Source of the DNA: Verrucomicrobiota bacterium
GTDB lineage: Bacteria; Verrucomicrobiota; Verrucomicrobiia; Opitutales; Opitutaceae
DNA: 64,000 bases
Assembly (NCBI GenBank): GCA_030605125.1
Contig: JAUWBD010000001.1
Location: forward strand, 62,001-126,000
Direction: 5' to 3'
Part shown: piece by piece, positions 49,819 through 58,369 of the stretch
Numbering within the stretch: the stretch's first letter is position 1
Layout: each line of letters starts with the position of its first letter
Translations under genes and position numbers: made by a program
Notes under the pieces: generated by a model
Seen by the model: only the letters and a program-made list of their open reading frames with translations
The model's database searches: none
Told to the model about the DNA's origin: nothing

Positions 49819-50859
49819 CGCGGCCCGGCGCTCGCTCCGTCCTTTGCCGACTCGGTCCGCTTCGTGAAGCAGTAGGATCGCGGCCGCGATCCGGCGTGTC
49901 AGGCCCCGGCGCGACCGAAGGTCTTTTTCCCTTCCTCTTCTCAAACGCCCGGGGCGCTCGCGCGCCTCCTGCGTTTGAAAAGCGCGGGGAGACGCGCCCT
50001 CATGCCGCTTAAACCAAGCCGAGAAATGAGAGAGCTGGCGAAAGCCCAGTTCGTAGGCGACCTGCTTGACCGACTGCTTGCCCGCCTTGAGCGCCCGACG
50101 CGCGCGCTCCATCCGTCCGCGCTCCCAATACTGATGAAGCGTGAAACCGTAGATTTGGGCGCAGACACGATTCAGTCGTCCCGTGCTCAAGCCGCTCGCT
50201 CGCGTCACCGCCTCCTCCGGATATCCGCCTCCGGGCGTCTGGGAATCGATCACCTGCAGGGCGCGCGCCACCCGGGGGTCTGTCGATTCCGGGATTCTCA
50301 TTTTCAGGCCCGCTTCCATCAAGGCCTCGACCAGCGCACCCTGCCAGGCCTGCCAATGCCGCTGATACTCCAGAAAACGCGGATAGCTCATCTGGTTTCG
50401 CCAATGAAAAACGGTGCGCATGTCGCGCTCGTAGTCGTCGTTCCATCTCAGCTTTTCCGTCAGCGCCAGAAGTCGGCGCGCATGGCGCTCGAGGCTCGGA
50501 TGCTCCCGCGCATCGATCACCACGAGCGCCTTTCCCTCAAACAAGGGCGATCCATCCGGCCAACTCTGCGACACGCGTAGCGCCAACAGGCGCGTGTCCG
50601 GCGCGAAGCGCTGCGTCACCCGCGAGCCGAAGCACACCAGCCACTGCCCCTTCCCCGCGCGCGCCGTCTCCCCGTCCGAGGCGATCTGCGCCCGGCCCTC
50701 GCGCACCAGCCACGCGCTGAACTCGCGCTCCCGCTCGCCGCTGCGATCCGCCTTCCCCGCCGGGATCACGCTGTCGTGAATGAAGAGCAGCTCGGTGCGC
50801 ACGCTCTCCCAGTCGTGCAGGCTGCTCGTATCCCCGGAAGCGAAGTCGGTCTCACGCAT
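49687..50859 (-). CDS. AraC-family transcriptional regulator with ~94-aa C-terminal extension
   Basis: HTH SVKQVAYELGFRQLSHFSAWFKRHEGASPRAF; N-terminal cupin-like sensing region; start MRETDFASG at 50859. Confidence 0.85.
   Translation of the reverse strand: MRETDFASGDTSSLHDWESVRTELLFIHDSVIPAGKADRSGEREREFSAWLVREGRAQIASDGETARAGKGQWLVCFGSRVTQRFAPDTRLLALRVSQSWPDGSPLFEGKALVVIDAREHPSLERHARRLLALTEKLRWNDDYERDMRTVFHWRNQMSYPRFLEYQRHWQAWQGALVEALMEAGLKMRIPESTDPRVARALQVIDSQTPGGGYPEEAVTRASGLSTGRLNRVCAQIYGFTLHQYWERGRMERARRALKAGKQSVKQVAYELGFRQLSHFSAWFKRHEGASPRAFQTQEARERPGRLRRGREKDLRSRRGLTRRIAAAILLLHEADRVGKGRSERRAASASEARLGAQGPAGGGEFLFEREREFPAAFDIGKDCIQPIDTG
49872..49892. repeat. REP-like hairpin 2
   Basis: GTA + GGATCGCGGCCGCGATCC, an 18-bp perfect palindrome. 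Confidence 0.5.
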
Positions 50860-50864
50860 CGGCT

Positions 50865-50899
50865 GCAAATAGATAACTTTTGGCGTAAGCCGACAACTC
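50865..50899 (+). promoter_or_regulatory. AraC-type candidate operator, site S3
   Basis: GCAAATAGATAACTTTTGGCGTAAGCCGACAACTC, between the AraC-type gene (start 50859) and the beta-helix gene (51025). Confidence 0.55.
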
Positions 50900-51024
50900 C
50901 ATTCGATTGCCCGTCCCGCGCGCGGGTTCGAATCTCGCGCCAATCCCCGCCCCCCGTCCGACCGCCTCGTCATCCATGGCGAACCACGCGGAACGACGAC
51001 TTCCACCCCAAACCACCGTCATTC

Positions 51025-53718
51025 ATGCCCCTCCGTGCCCCCTCGCTCCCGCGCGCCCTCGTCGTTGTCCTCGGCCTGCTCTCCTCCATCACCGCTGCAG
51101 CCTTCGGCCAACCCCCCTTGGTCTTCACCCACACCAAATCCGCCCTGCCCGGAGACATGATCGTCATCCACGGCGCGCGATTCATCCAGGGGACCGACAT
51201 GCCCGAGGTCTGGTTTGACACGATGACTGGCGATACCTCGCCGCCATCGCCCACCACGCAATCCACGGAGGTGGTCTCGCAGACCGCCACCCTGCTCCAC
51301 GTCCGCGTGCCCGAATCCCTTTCCCCCGGCCTCTATGCCGTCTTCGTGAAACGCGGCGCTTTCACCAGCGCGCCCCTCTGGATCAACCGCGCCGACGCCT
51401 GGCAGGTTCTCGACCTCGCCGGCACCGAAATCGACCCCGGCCGACCGTTTCGACTCTATGGCTGGAACCTCGAGCTCTCCGGAGCGGCCTCCCAGGTCTG
51501 GTTCGAAAACATCGATACCCTCGCCCGCACCGCCGCCACCGTCACCGCGCTCGATCGCGCCAACCTGCTGCAAGCCACCGCGCCCGCCACCTTGGTCCCC
51601 GGCCAGTCCTATCGCCTCATCGTGAGCAACGGTCACGGCGGAGCCTACGGAGAGACCGCCGGCCCCGTGCTCTCCTGCCTAGCCACCCCGGTTGATGCCC
51701 TCGGCCTCGGCGTGCCCTGGGCCGACGAATACGCCTTCGCCGCCGCCACCGTGATCAACGTCAAAGCCCCCCCGTTCAACGCCGTGGGCGACGGCATCGC
51801 CGACGACTCCGCCGCCATCCAGGCCGCCTGCGACGCCGCCACCGCCGCCGGAGGAGCACAGGTCTATTTCCCCGCCGGCACCTACAACCTGGGAAGCACC
51901 ATCGTCCGCCTCGGCGCCAGGATCGTCCTCCGCGGCGACGGCCCCGCCCACTCCACCATCCACGGCGAGATCAACCCCAAGAACTCAAACACCTCCTCCC
52001 ATCTCGGCATCGCCGATCTCCGGCTCACCGGCGGCCGCCTCCGCATGAACAGCAAACCCGGTCCCGTCTTCGCCGTCCGCTCCGAGTTCGACGTGCCCGG
52101 CGGCTCCGCCCTCGACGTCCAATCCTGCACCAGCAAGGCGCTCGTGCGCGATTGCAGCATCATCGCCCGCTCCATCTCGCAGAAAAACGTCTTCAACTGC
52201 AGCAACACCCGCAACCTCCTCTTCAAGGACAACTACATGCAGTGGTCCGACGGACGCATCTACGCCGTCGGCGGTCGGGATCTCCAGATCGATGGCTCCG
52301 TCTTCATGCGCACCTCCGTCACCACTCCGTCCAATGGTGTCGAATATGGCGGGTGGGCCCTCGACCGCGCCAGCAACGTCGCCGTGATCGACAACTCCTT
52401 CGGGAAAATCGGCTCCGGCCCGATCATCCAGTCCAACGACGGCGAGACCATCCTCAACCAATCCGTCCCCCGCCTCGGCTTCGGCGCCGTCGGCTCCGCC
52501 ACCGCCAACACCCTCACCGACGGCGCGCAGGCCTGGACCACCGACCAGCTCGTGAACGAGGACGCGCACGTCCTCATCGTCTCCGGCCCCGGCGAAGGCC
52601 AGTGGCGCCACATCGTCTCCCACACCTCCGACACGCTCACCCTCGACACCCCCTGGGATATCGTCCCCACCACCGCGTCCGGCTACGTCGTCACGCGCAA
52701 GGACGTCAACTGGCTCGTCGCCGGAAACCTCTTCGAAGACTGCCCCCGCCCCATCTGGCTCTATAGCTGCACCATGGCCGACGTCGCCATCGTGGACAAC
52801 CACTTCGTCAACTCCGGCGACATCTACCTGCGCTCCGACCAGCGCCAAAGCGACGGTCGCCACACCGTCTTCCACAACGTGCTGATCCAGGACAACGAGA
52901 TCGTGAACACCAACCACGTCTATCCCTCGCAGCTCGTTTTTCAGGCCACCGTGCCCGGCACCGGCTCCGAGGTCCGCCTCGGCAACGGCTTCTGGGACGT
53001 CGTCGTGCGCCACAACACCATCGACTCCCTCCGCCCCTCCCTCGGCGCCGGCAGCGGTTACGGCGTCGTCGGCGAAGGCTATTTCGCCGTCACCAACGGC
53101 AACGGATCCGGGCTCGACGGCCGCGAGGGCATCAAAGGACTCCTCTTCGACCGCAACGCCGCCTGGAACCTCGACCACGCCTACCACACCTCGACCGGCG
53201 TCTCGCGCACGACCATCCATCGCCCCGCCTTCGCCAACATCGGCTCGCCGCTCCACGACTTCGTCCGTCCCGGAGCCACCCAGGGCGCGCTCGACACCGT
53301 CGTCGTCGCCGGCTCCCATATCCTCGACAACACCGACCACTCCGGCCTCGCCGTCACCGGCCTCTGGACCGCATCGACCAGCAGTCCCGGCTACGTCGGC
53401 CCCGACTACCAGCACGACCGCAATGCCGACAAAGGCGCCAAAACCTTCCGCTACACCCCTGAACTTCCCCAAGCCGGCTCCTACGCCGTTTACGCCCGCT
53501 GGGCCGCACACCCCAACCGCGCATCCAACGCCCCCTACACCATCGTTCACGCCTCAGGCTCCGACACCGTCAGCGTAAACCAACGAATCAACGGCGGAGT
53601 CTGGCAGCTCCTTGGCGTTTATTCATTCGCGGCCGGCTCCGCCGGGCATGTCACCCTCGGCACCGCCTCCACCGACGGCTTCGTCATCGCCGACGCAGTC
53701 CGGTTCGTGGGCCAATAA
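51025..53718 (+). CDS. Secreted beta-helix protein (pectate-lyase-3-like) with IPT/TIG-like N-term and golvesin/CBM-like C-term
   Basis: Signal peptide MPLRAPSLPRALVVVLGLLSSITAAAFG; INVKAPPFNAVGDGIADDSAAIQAACDAATAAGGAQVYFPAGTYNLGSTI; C-term ELPQAGSYAVYARWAAHPNRASNAPYTIVHASG. Confidence 0.82.
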   Translation: MPLRAPSLPRALVVVLGLLSSITAAAFGQPPLVFTHTKSALPGDMIVIHGARFIQGTDMPEVWFDTMTGDTSPPSPTTQSTEVVSQTATLLHVRVPESLSPGLYAVFVKRGAFTSAPLWINRADAWQVLDLAGTEIDPGRPFRLYGWNLELSGAASQVWFENIDTLARTAATVTALDRANLLQATAPATLVPGQSYRLIVSNGHGGAYGETAGPVLSCLATPVDALGLGVPWADEYAFAAATVINVKAPPFNAVGDGIADDSAAIQAACDAATAAGGAQVYFPAGTYNLGSTIVRLGARIVLRGDGPAHSTIHGEINPKNSNTSSHLGIADLRLTGGRLRMNSKPGPVFAVRSEFDVPGGSALDVQSCTSKALVRDCSIIARSISQKNVFNCSNTRNLLFKDNYMQWSDGRIYAVGGRDLQIDGSVFMRTSVTTPSNGVEYGGWALDRASNVAVIDNSFGKIGSGPIIQSNDGETILNQSVPRLGFGAVGSATANTLTDGAQAWTTDQLVNEDAHVLIVSGPGEGQWRHIVSHTSDTLTLDTPWDIVPTTASGYVVTRKDVNWLVAGNLFEDCPRPIWLYSCTMADVAIVDNHFVNSGDIYLRSDQRQSDGRHTVFHNVLIQDNEIVNTNHVYPSQLVFQATVPGTGSEVRLGNGFWDVVVRHNTIDSLRPSLGAGSGYGVVGEGYFAVTNGNGSGLDGREGIKGLLFDRNAAWNLDHAYHTSTGVSRTTIHRPAFANIGSPLHDFVRPGATQGALDTVVVAGSHILDNTDHSGLAVTGLWTASTSSPGYVGPDYQHDRNADKGAKTFRYTPELPQAGSYAVYARWAAHPNRASNAPYTIVHASGSDTVSVNQRINGGVWQLLGVYSFAAGSAGHVTLGTASTDGFVIADAVRFVGQ

Positions 53719-53747
53719 GCGCCGCCTATCAGCACCAGCCCCGTGGC

Positions 53748-53767
53748 GGGCGTCGCTCGCGGCGCCC
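53748..53767. repeat. REP-like hairpin 3
   Basis: GGGCGTCGC-TC-GCGGCGCCC inverted repeat (one G-T wobble). Confidence 0.45.
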
Positions 53768-53786
53768 GCACGATGCCTTGTTCGAC

Positions 53787-53821
53787 GCCAATAGATAAGT
53801 TTTAGCGTAAATCAGAAAGTT
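53787..53821 (+). promoter_or_regulatory. AraC-type candidate operator, site S4
   Basis: GCCAATAGATAAGTTTTAGCGTAAATCAGAAAGTT, 45 bp upstream of ATG 53866. Confidence 0.5.
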
Positions 53822-53865
53822 CTAAACATCGCCCCGCCGTCCTCGGCCGCGTCACTTTTGCCCCG

Positions 53866-54594
53866 ATGTCGCCCCGTTTCGCTATTACCCCTTTCCTCGC
53901 GCTCGCCTGCTTCGGCGTCCTGTTCGCGGCCGCTGCCTCCCTCCGCGCCGCGCCGGTGTATTCGCACACGTTCAACGGCGCGCCCGACGCCGGCCTTCAC
54001 GGCCTGCCGCTTGAGATCGGCGCCGGCGCCTGGATCGCCTCCGAAACCGCCAGGGCCGACGGCACCGACACCGCCCAATCGACCGCATGGATTCCCTACG
54101 CGTTCGACTCCGGCGTTTACACCGTCACCCTCACCCTCGATCTCTCGGCCCTGCCCGCCAACAACAACGGACTCATCGGCATCGGCTTCACCAACGCCTC
54201 CTCCCCGCGCACCGGCGACTTCGTCCACTCGACCAGCTCGGTTCACAGCGCGTTTGGCCTGCGTGGCACGAGCGACTGGGCGTTCTGGGGCGGCCGCGGC
54301 AAACTGCAACCGGTGGACGGAGGGGGGCCCACCTTCCCGCGTCAGAACACCCTGAAACTGGTTCTCGATACCACGAGACCCAACTGGATGGTCACCGCTT
54401 CGCTGCTCGACGAAAACGGCGCCGAGATACGGGTCGATCTCTCTCCCGACGATCCCACCTCCAACGCCTACACCTACGAGACGAATCCCGCGCCCTTCAC
54501 CGGCGTCGGCGTCCTCCTGCGCTCCAGCGCCGGCCGAGCCGTCCACTTCGCCTTCTCGGCCGAGCCCCGCCCGACCTCCGCGCCTCTCCGTTAA
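53866..54594 (+). CDS. Secreted hypothetical protein, LamG/concanavalin-like fold suspected
   Basis: Signal peptide; VYSHTFNGAPDAGLHGLPLEIGAGAWIASET..FDSGVYTVTLTLDLSALPANNNGLIGIGF. Confidence 0.6.
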   Translation: MSPRFAITPFLALACFGVLFAAAASLRAAPVYSHTFNGAPDAGLHGLPLEIGAGAWIASETARADGTDTAQSTAWIPYAFDSGVYTVTLTLDLSALPANNNGLIGIGFTNASSPRTGDFVHSTSSVHSAFGLRGTSDWAFWGGRGKLQPVDGGGPTFPRQNTLKLVLDTTRPNWMVTASLLDENGAEIRVDLSPDDPTSNAYTYETNPAPFTGVGVLLRSSAGRAVHFAFSAEPRPTSAPLR

Positions 54595-54633
54595 TCATTC
54601 CTCCCGACCCGACACCCCACACCACCCGCCTCG

Positions 54634-56136
54634 ATGAAATCCACCGCCCTCCACACGCTTCGCCTCGCCGCCCTGCTCGGCTCCATCCCCGCCCTCCACG
54701 CCGCCAGCGGCACCTGGAACACCACCGCCTCCGGCAACTGGAGCGACTCCACCAAATGGATCGACAACATCGTCGCCGACGGCTCCGGCTTCATCGCGAC
54801 GTTCCAGGCCCCCACGCCCAACACCAGCTCCCCCGTCGTCACCATCACCCTCGACAGCGACCGCACCATCGGCGGCCTCTTCTTCAACGGCCCCAACGCC
54901 GGCGGCGTCGGCACCCACAACTTCACGCTCTCCGGCCCCGGCGTGCTCACCCTCGCCGGCTCCACCACGCCCACCGTGACCGGCGGCCTCACCTCACGCA
55001 CCGCCACGGTTTCGGTATCCCTGGCCGGCACCCAAGGCGTAACTTTCGAGAACTCGGGCACCGTCTCCAACACGACCCTCATCATCGCCGGCAACAACAC
55101 CTACACCGGTGAAACCACCATCGCGGGCAACAACCGCATCGTGACCATCGCCCACAACAACGCGCTGGGCTCCACCAACGGTGGCACCACCGTGTCATCG
55201 AACTCCGCGCTGCTCCTTGCCAACGGCATCACCGTCACCGGTGAAACGCTCAACCTGAGCAGCTCCGGGGCGAGCAGCGAAGGCGCGCTCCGGGTCGCCA
55301 CCGGCGGCTCCGCCGAGTGGGCCGGCGCGATCAACATCACCGGCAACTCGCGTATCACCGCGGGCTCCACCGGCAGCACGATCGGCACCGGCGGCAACCT
55401 CAAGGTCAGCGGCGTCATCGCCGGCTCGGGCAACCTTCAGGTTTCCGGTCTGGGCACGCTGACCTTGAGCGGAGCCAACACCTACACCGGCACCACTCAG
55501 GTCTTCCGCGGCACCCTCAAACTCGACGCGGGCAACAACCGCCTGCCCACCGCCACCGCCCTCACCATCGGCGGCAGCTCCGAGAGCGCCACGCTCGATC
55601 TCAACGGTTACCACCAGCAGGTCGCCCGGCTCGTCAGCGGCTCCGGCTCCGGCGCCCGTATCCTCACCAACACCGGCTCCGCCGCCTCGACCTTCACCGT
55701 CAACCAGACCTCCGGCACCGACACCTTCGACGGCGTCATCGCCGGCAACATTAACTTCGTCAAATCCGGCGCAGGCACCCTCAACCTCACCGGCACCGCC
55801 AACACCTTCACCGGAAACATCACGATCAACGCCGGCACCCTCGGCATCGCCTCCGCCTTCATCAACAACACCGCCGATGTTTCCATCGCCAATGGCGCGG
55901 TCTTTGCCCTCAACTTCGTCGGCACCGACACCATCTCCGGCCTCTGGCTCGCCGGTGTCGCCCAGCAACTCGGCACCTACGGCGCCATCGGCAGCGGCGC
56001 CCAGTTCCAAAGCGCCTTCTTCTCCGGCACCGGCCTCCTCGAGGTCACCTCCGTCATCCCCGAGCCCTCCTCCGCCGCCGCGGCGGCCGGCCTCGCCGCC
56101 CTCGGGCTCGTCGGCCTTCGCCGCCGTCGTCGCTAA
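54634..56136 (+). CDS. Autotransporter-associated beta-strand repeat protein with PEP-CTERM
   Basis: GTWNTTASGNWSDSTKWIDN; NTYTGTTQVFRGTLKLDAGN; VIPEPSSAAAAAGLAALGLVGLRRRRR. Confidence 0.88.
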   Translation: MKSTALHTLRLAALLGSIPALHAASGTWNTTASGNWSDSTKWIDNIVADGSGFIATFQAPTPNTSSPVVTITLDSDRTIGGLFFNGPNAGGVGTHNFTLSGPGVLTLAGSTTPTVTGGLTSRTATVSVSLAGTQGVTFENSGTVSNTTLIIAGNNTYTGETTIAGNNRIVTIAHNNALGSTNGGTTVSSNSALLLANGITVTGETLNLSSSGASSEGALRVATGGSAEWAGAINITGNSRITAGSTGSTIGTGGNLKVSGVIAGSGNLQVSGLGTLTLSGANTYTGTTQVFRGTLKLDAGNNRLPTATALTIGGSSESATLDLNGYHQQVARLVSGSGSGARILTNTGSAASTFTVNQTSGTDTFDGVIAGNINFVKSGAGTLNLTGTANTFTGNITINAGTLGIASAFINNTADVSIANGAVFALNFVGTDTISGLWLAGVAQQLGTYGAIGSGAQFQSAFFSGTGLLEVTSVIPEPSSAAAAAGLAALGLVGLRRRRR

Positions 56137-56172
56137 ACCGACAAACCGCTCCGTATCCTTTGTGTCCCCGTG

Positions 56173-56203
56173 GCCGCCGGCATTCGCCGGCGGCTATTTT
56201 TTG
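56173..56203 (+). terminator. Rho-independent terminator
   Basis: GCCGCCGGC-ATTC-GCCGGCGGC then TATTTTTTG. Confidence 0.85.
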
Positions 56204-56216
56204 CCCACACCCTGCC

Positions 56217-57266
56217 ATGCCCGACCTCGCCGTTCGCTTCGCTCAAAACCCCATCATTCGCCCCGCCGACGTGGTCCCCAGCCGCGATGGCATGGAGGTC
56301 GCCTGCGTGCTCAATCCCGGCGCCTTCCGCTTTCAGGGCCGCACCGGCCTCCTCCTTCGTATCGCCGAGCGCCCCGTGCAGGAGGCAGGCTGGATCTCCA
56401 CGCCCGTCCTCGATCCCGCCAAACCCGGCGGCATCGACATCGTCCGCTTCCCCGAGTCCGAGTGCAAATGGATCGAGGACGCCCGCATCTTTTCCCACCA
56501 GGGCCGCGGCTACCTCACCACGCTCTCGCACCTCCGGCTCGCCTGGTCCGACGACGGCGTGAAGTTCGGCATCGAAACCAAACCCACGATCATGGGTGAA
56601 GGTCCGCTCGAAGCCTTCGGCATTGAAGACTGCCGCGTCACCCAGATCGGCGACACCTATCATCTCCACTTCACCGTCGTCTCCGACGCCGGTTTTGGTG
56701 TCGGCTACATCTCGACCACCGATTGGAAAACCTACCAACGTCACGGCGTCGTCATCCCGCCTCCGAACAAAGATTTCGCGCTCTTCCCGGAAAAAATCGG
56801 CGGCTACTACTACGCCCTCCACCGCCCCACCCACCACGCGCTCGGCGGTCCCTACATCTGGATCTCCCGCTCGCCCGACCTCCTCCACTGGGGCGATCAT
56901 CACTGCGTCGCCCGCCCACGCCCCGGCGCCTGGGACGCCCAAAAACTCGGCGGCGGCGCCGAGCCCATCAAAACCGAAAAAGGCTGGCTCGAAATCTACC
57001 ACGGCGTCGCCAAGGACTCCCAATACTGCCTCGGCCTTCTCCTCTTCGACCTCCACGATCCCCGCAAGCTGCTCGCACGCTCCGAGCTCCCGATCATGAA
57101 ACCGATCGAGCCCTACGAACTCACCGGCTTCTTCGGCAACGTCGTCTTCACCAACGGCCACGTCGTCGATGGCGACACCATCACGCTCTACTATGGCGCC
57201 TCCGACGAGGTCATCTGCGGCGCCACCCTCTCCATCAAGCAACTCCTCGCCTCGCTCGAAGCCTGA
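56217..57266 (+). CDS. GH130-like phosphorylase/glycosidase, paralog 2
   Basis: Near-identical over long stretches to the product of 42676..43728, e.g. YIWISRSPDLLHWGDHHCVARPRPGAWD, GGGAEPIKTEKGWLEIYHGVA.DSQYCLGLLLFDLHDPRKLLARSELPIMKP. Confidence 0.88.
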   Translation: MPDLAVRFAQNPIIRPADVVPSRDGMEVACVLNPGAFRFQGRTGLLLRIAERPVQEAGWISTPVLDPAKPGGIDIVRFPESECKWIEDARIFSHQGRGYLTTLSHLRLAWSDDGVKFGIETKPTIMGEGPLEAFGIEDCRVTQIGDTYHLHFTVVSDAGFGVGYISTTDWKTYQRHGVVIPPPNKDFALFPEKIGGYYYALHRPTHHALGGPYIWISRSPDLLHWGDHHCVARPRPGAWDAQKLGGGAEPIKTEKGWLEIYHGVAKDSQYCLGLLLFDLHDPRKLLARSELPIMKPIEPYELTGFFGNVVFTNGHVVDGDTITLYYGASDEVICGATLSIKQLLASLEA

Positions 57267-57338
57267 ATCGCAGATTCGCCGCGTCTCGAAGCCACTCGCG
57301 CGCGGCGGACCTGAATCGAACGCTCCCGCCCCGCTCTC

Positions 57339-58361
57339 ATGCACGCCCCCGCCTCGCTGCCCATCGGCGTTGTCGGCCTCAACTTCGGCCGGCACATCCT
57401 CGATCAACTCCTCCGCGACACCGTCCGGCCGCACCTCCGCCTCGCCGCCGTGTGCGACATCGACGCCCCCAAGGCCGCCGACTACGCCGCCCGCTTTGGC
57501 GTCAAGTCCTTCACGTCCCTCGACGATCTCATCGCCGATCCCGCCATCCCCATCATCGGCCTTTTCACCGGCCCGGTCGGCCGCGCCGCGCTCGTCCGCA
57601 AGATCATCCGCGCCGGCAAACATGTCGTCACCACCAAGCCCTTCGAAACCGATCCCGACGCCGCCCTTGAAGTCCTTCGCGAGGCTCGCGCCCTCGGCCG
57701 CGTCGTCCACCTCAACTCTCCCGGCCCCGTGCCCCCGGACGACATCGCGAAAATTCTGTCATGGATTTCCGAATACAAACTCGGCGCCCCCGTCGGCGCC
57801 CGGGCCGACGTCTGGGCGAGCTACCGCGAGCAAGCCGACGGCACCTGGTATGACGACCCGCAAAAGTGCCCCGTCGCCCCCGTCTTCCGCCTCGGCATCT
57901 ACCTGATCAACGACCTCATCCGGATCTTCGGCCCCGTGCGCGAGACCCACGTCTTCCAATCGCGCCTCCTCACCGGCCGCCCCACCGCCGACAACGGCCA
58001 GCTCTCCCTCCTCTTTGAAAACGGCGCCCTCGGCAACGTCTTCGCCTCCTTCTGCGTCAACGACGGCGACCACTACCGCAACAGCCTCGTCCTCAATTTC
58101 GAGCGCGGCACCATCTACCGCAACGCCGGCCCCGACCGTGTCGGCAACCACAGCGAACTCTCCCTCGTCATGACCCGCGCCGAGCGGCGCGAAGTCGTCG
58201 CCCGCGAGATCGTCGAGGGCACCAGCGGCGCCTACAACTGGAGCGCCTTCACCCGCGCCGTGCGCGGCGAGCCTCTCCCCGACGAAACCACGCCCGAGCA
58301 AATCGTGGCCGGCCTGCGCGTCATCCAGGCCATGGCCCGCACCGCCAACCGCCTCGATTGA
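57339..58361 (+). CDS. Gfo/Idh/MocA-family oxidoreductase
   Basis: IGVVGLNFGRHILDQLLRDTVRPHLRLAAVCDIDAPKA; RKIIRAGKHVVTTKPFETDPDAALEVL. Confidence 0.88.
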   Translation: MHAPASLPIGVVGLNFGRHILDQLLRDTVRPHLRLAAVCDIDAPKAADYAARFGVKSFTSLDDLIADPAIPIIGLFTGPVGRAALVRKIIRAGKHVVTTKPFETDPDAALEVLREARALGRVVHLNSPGPVPPDDIAKILSWISEYKLGAPVGARADVWASYREQADGTWYDDPQKCPVAPVFRLGIYLINDLIRIFGPVRETHVFQSRLLTGRPTADNGQLSLLFENGALGNVFASFCVNDGDHYRNSLVLNFERGTIYRNAGPDRVGNHSELSLVMTRAERREVVAREIVEGTSGAYNWSAFTRAVRGEPLPDETTPEQIVAGLRVIQAMARTANRLD

Positions 58362-58369
58362 GGCCGCCG

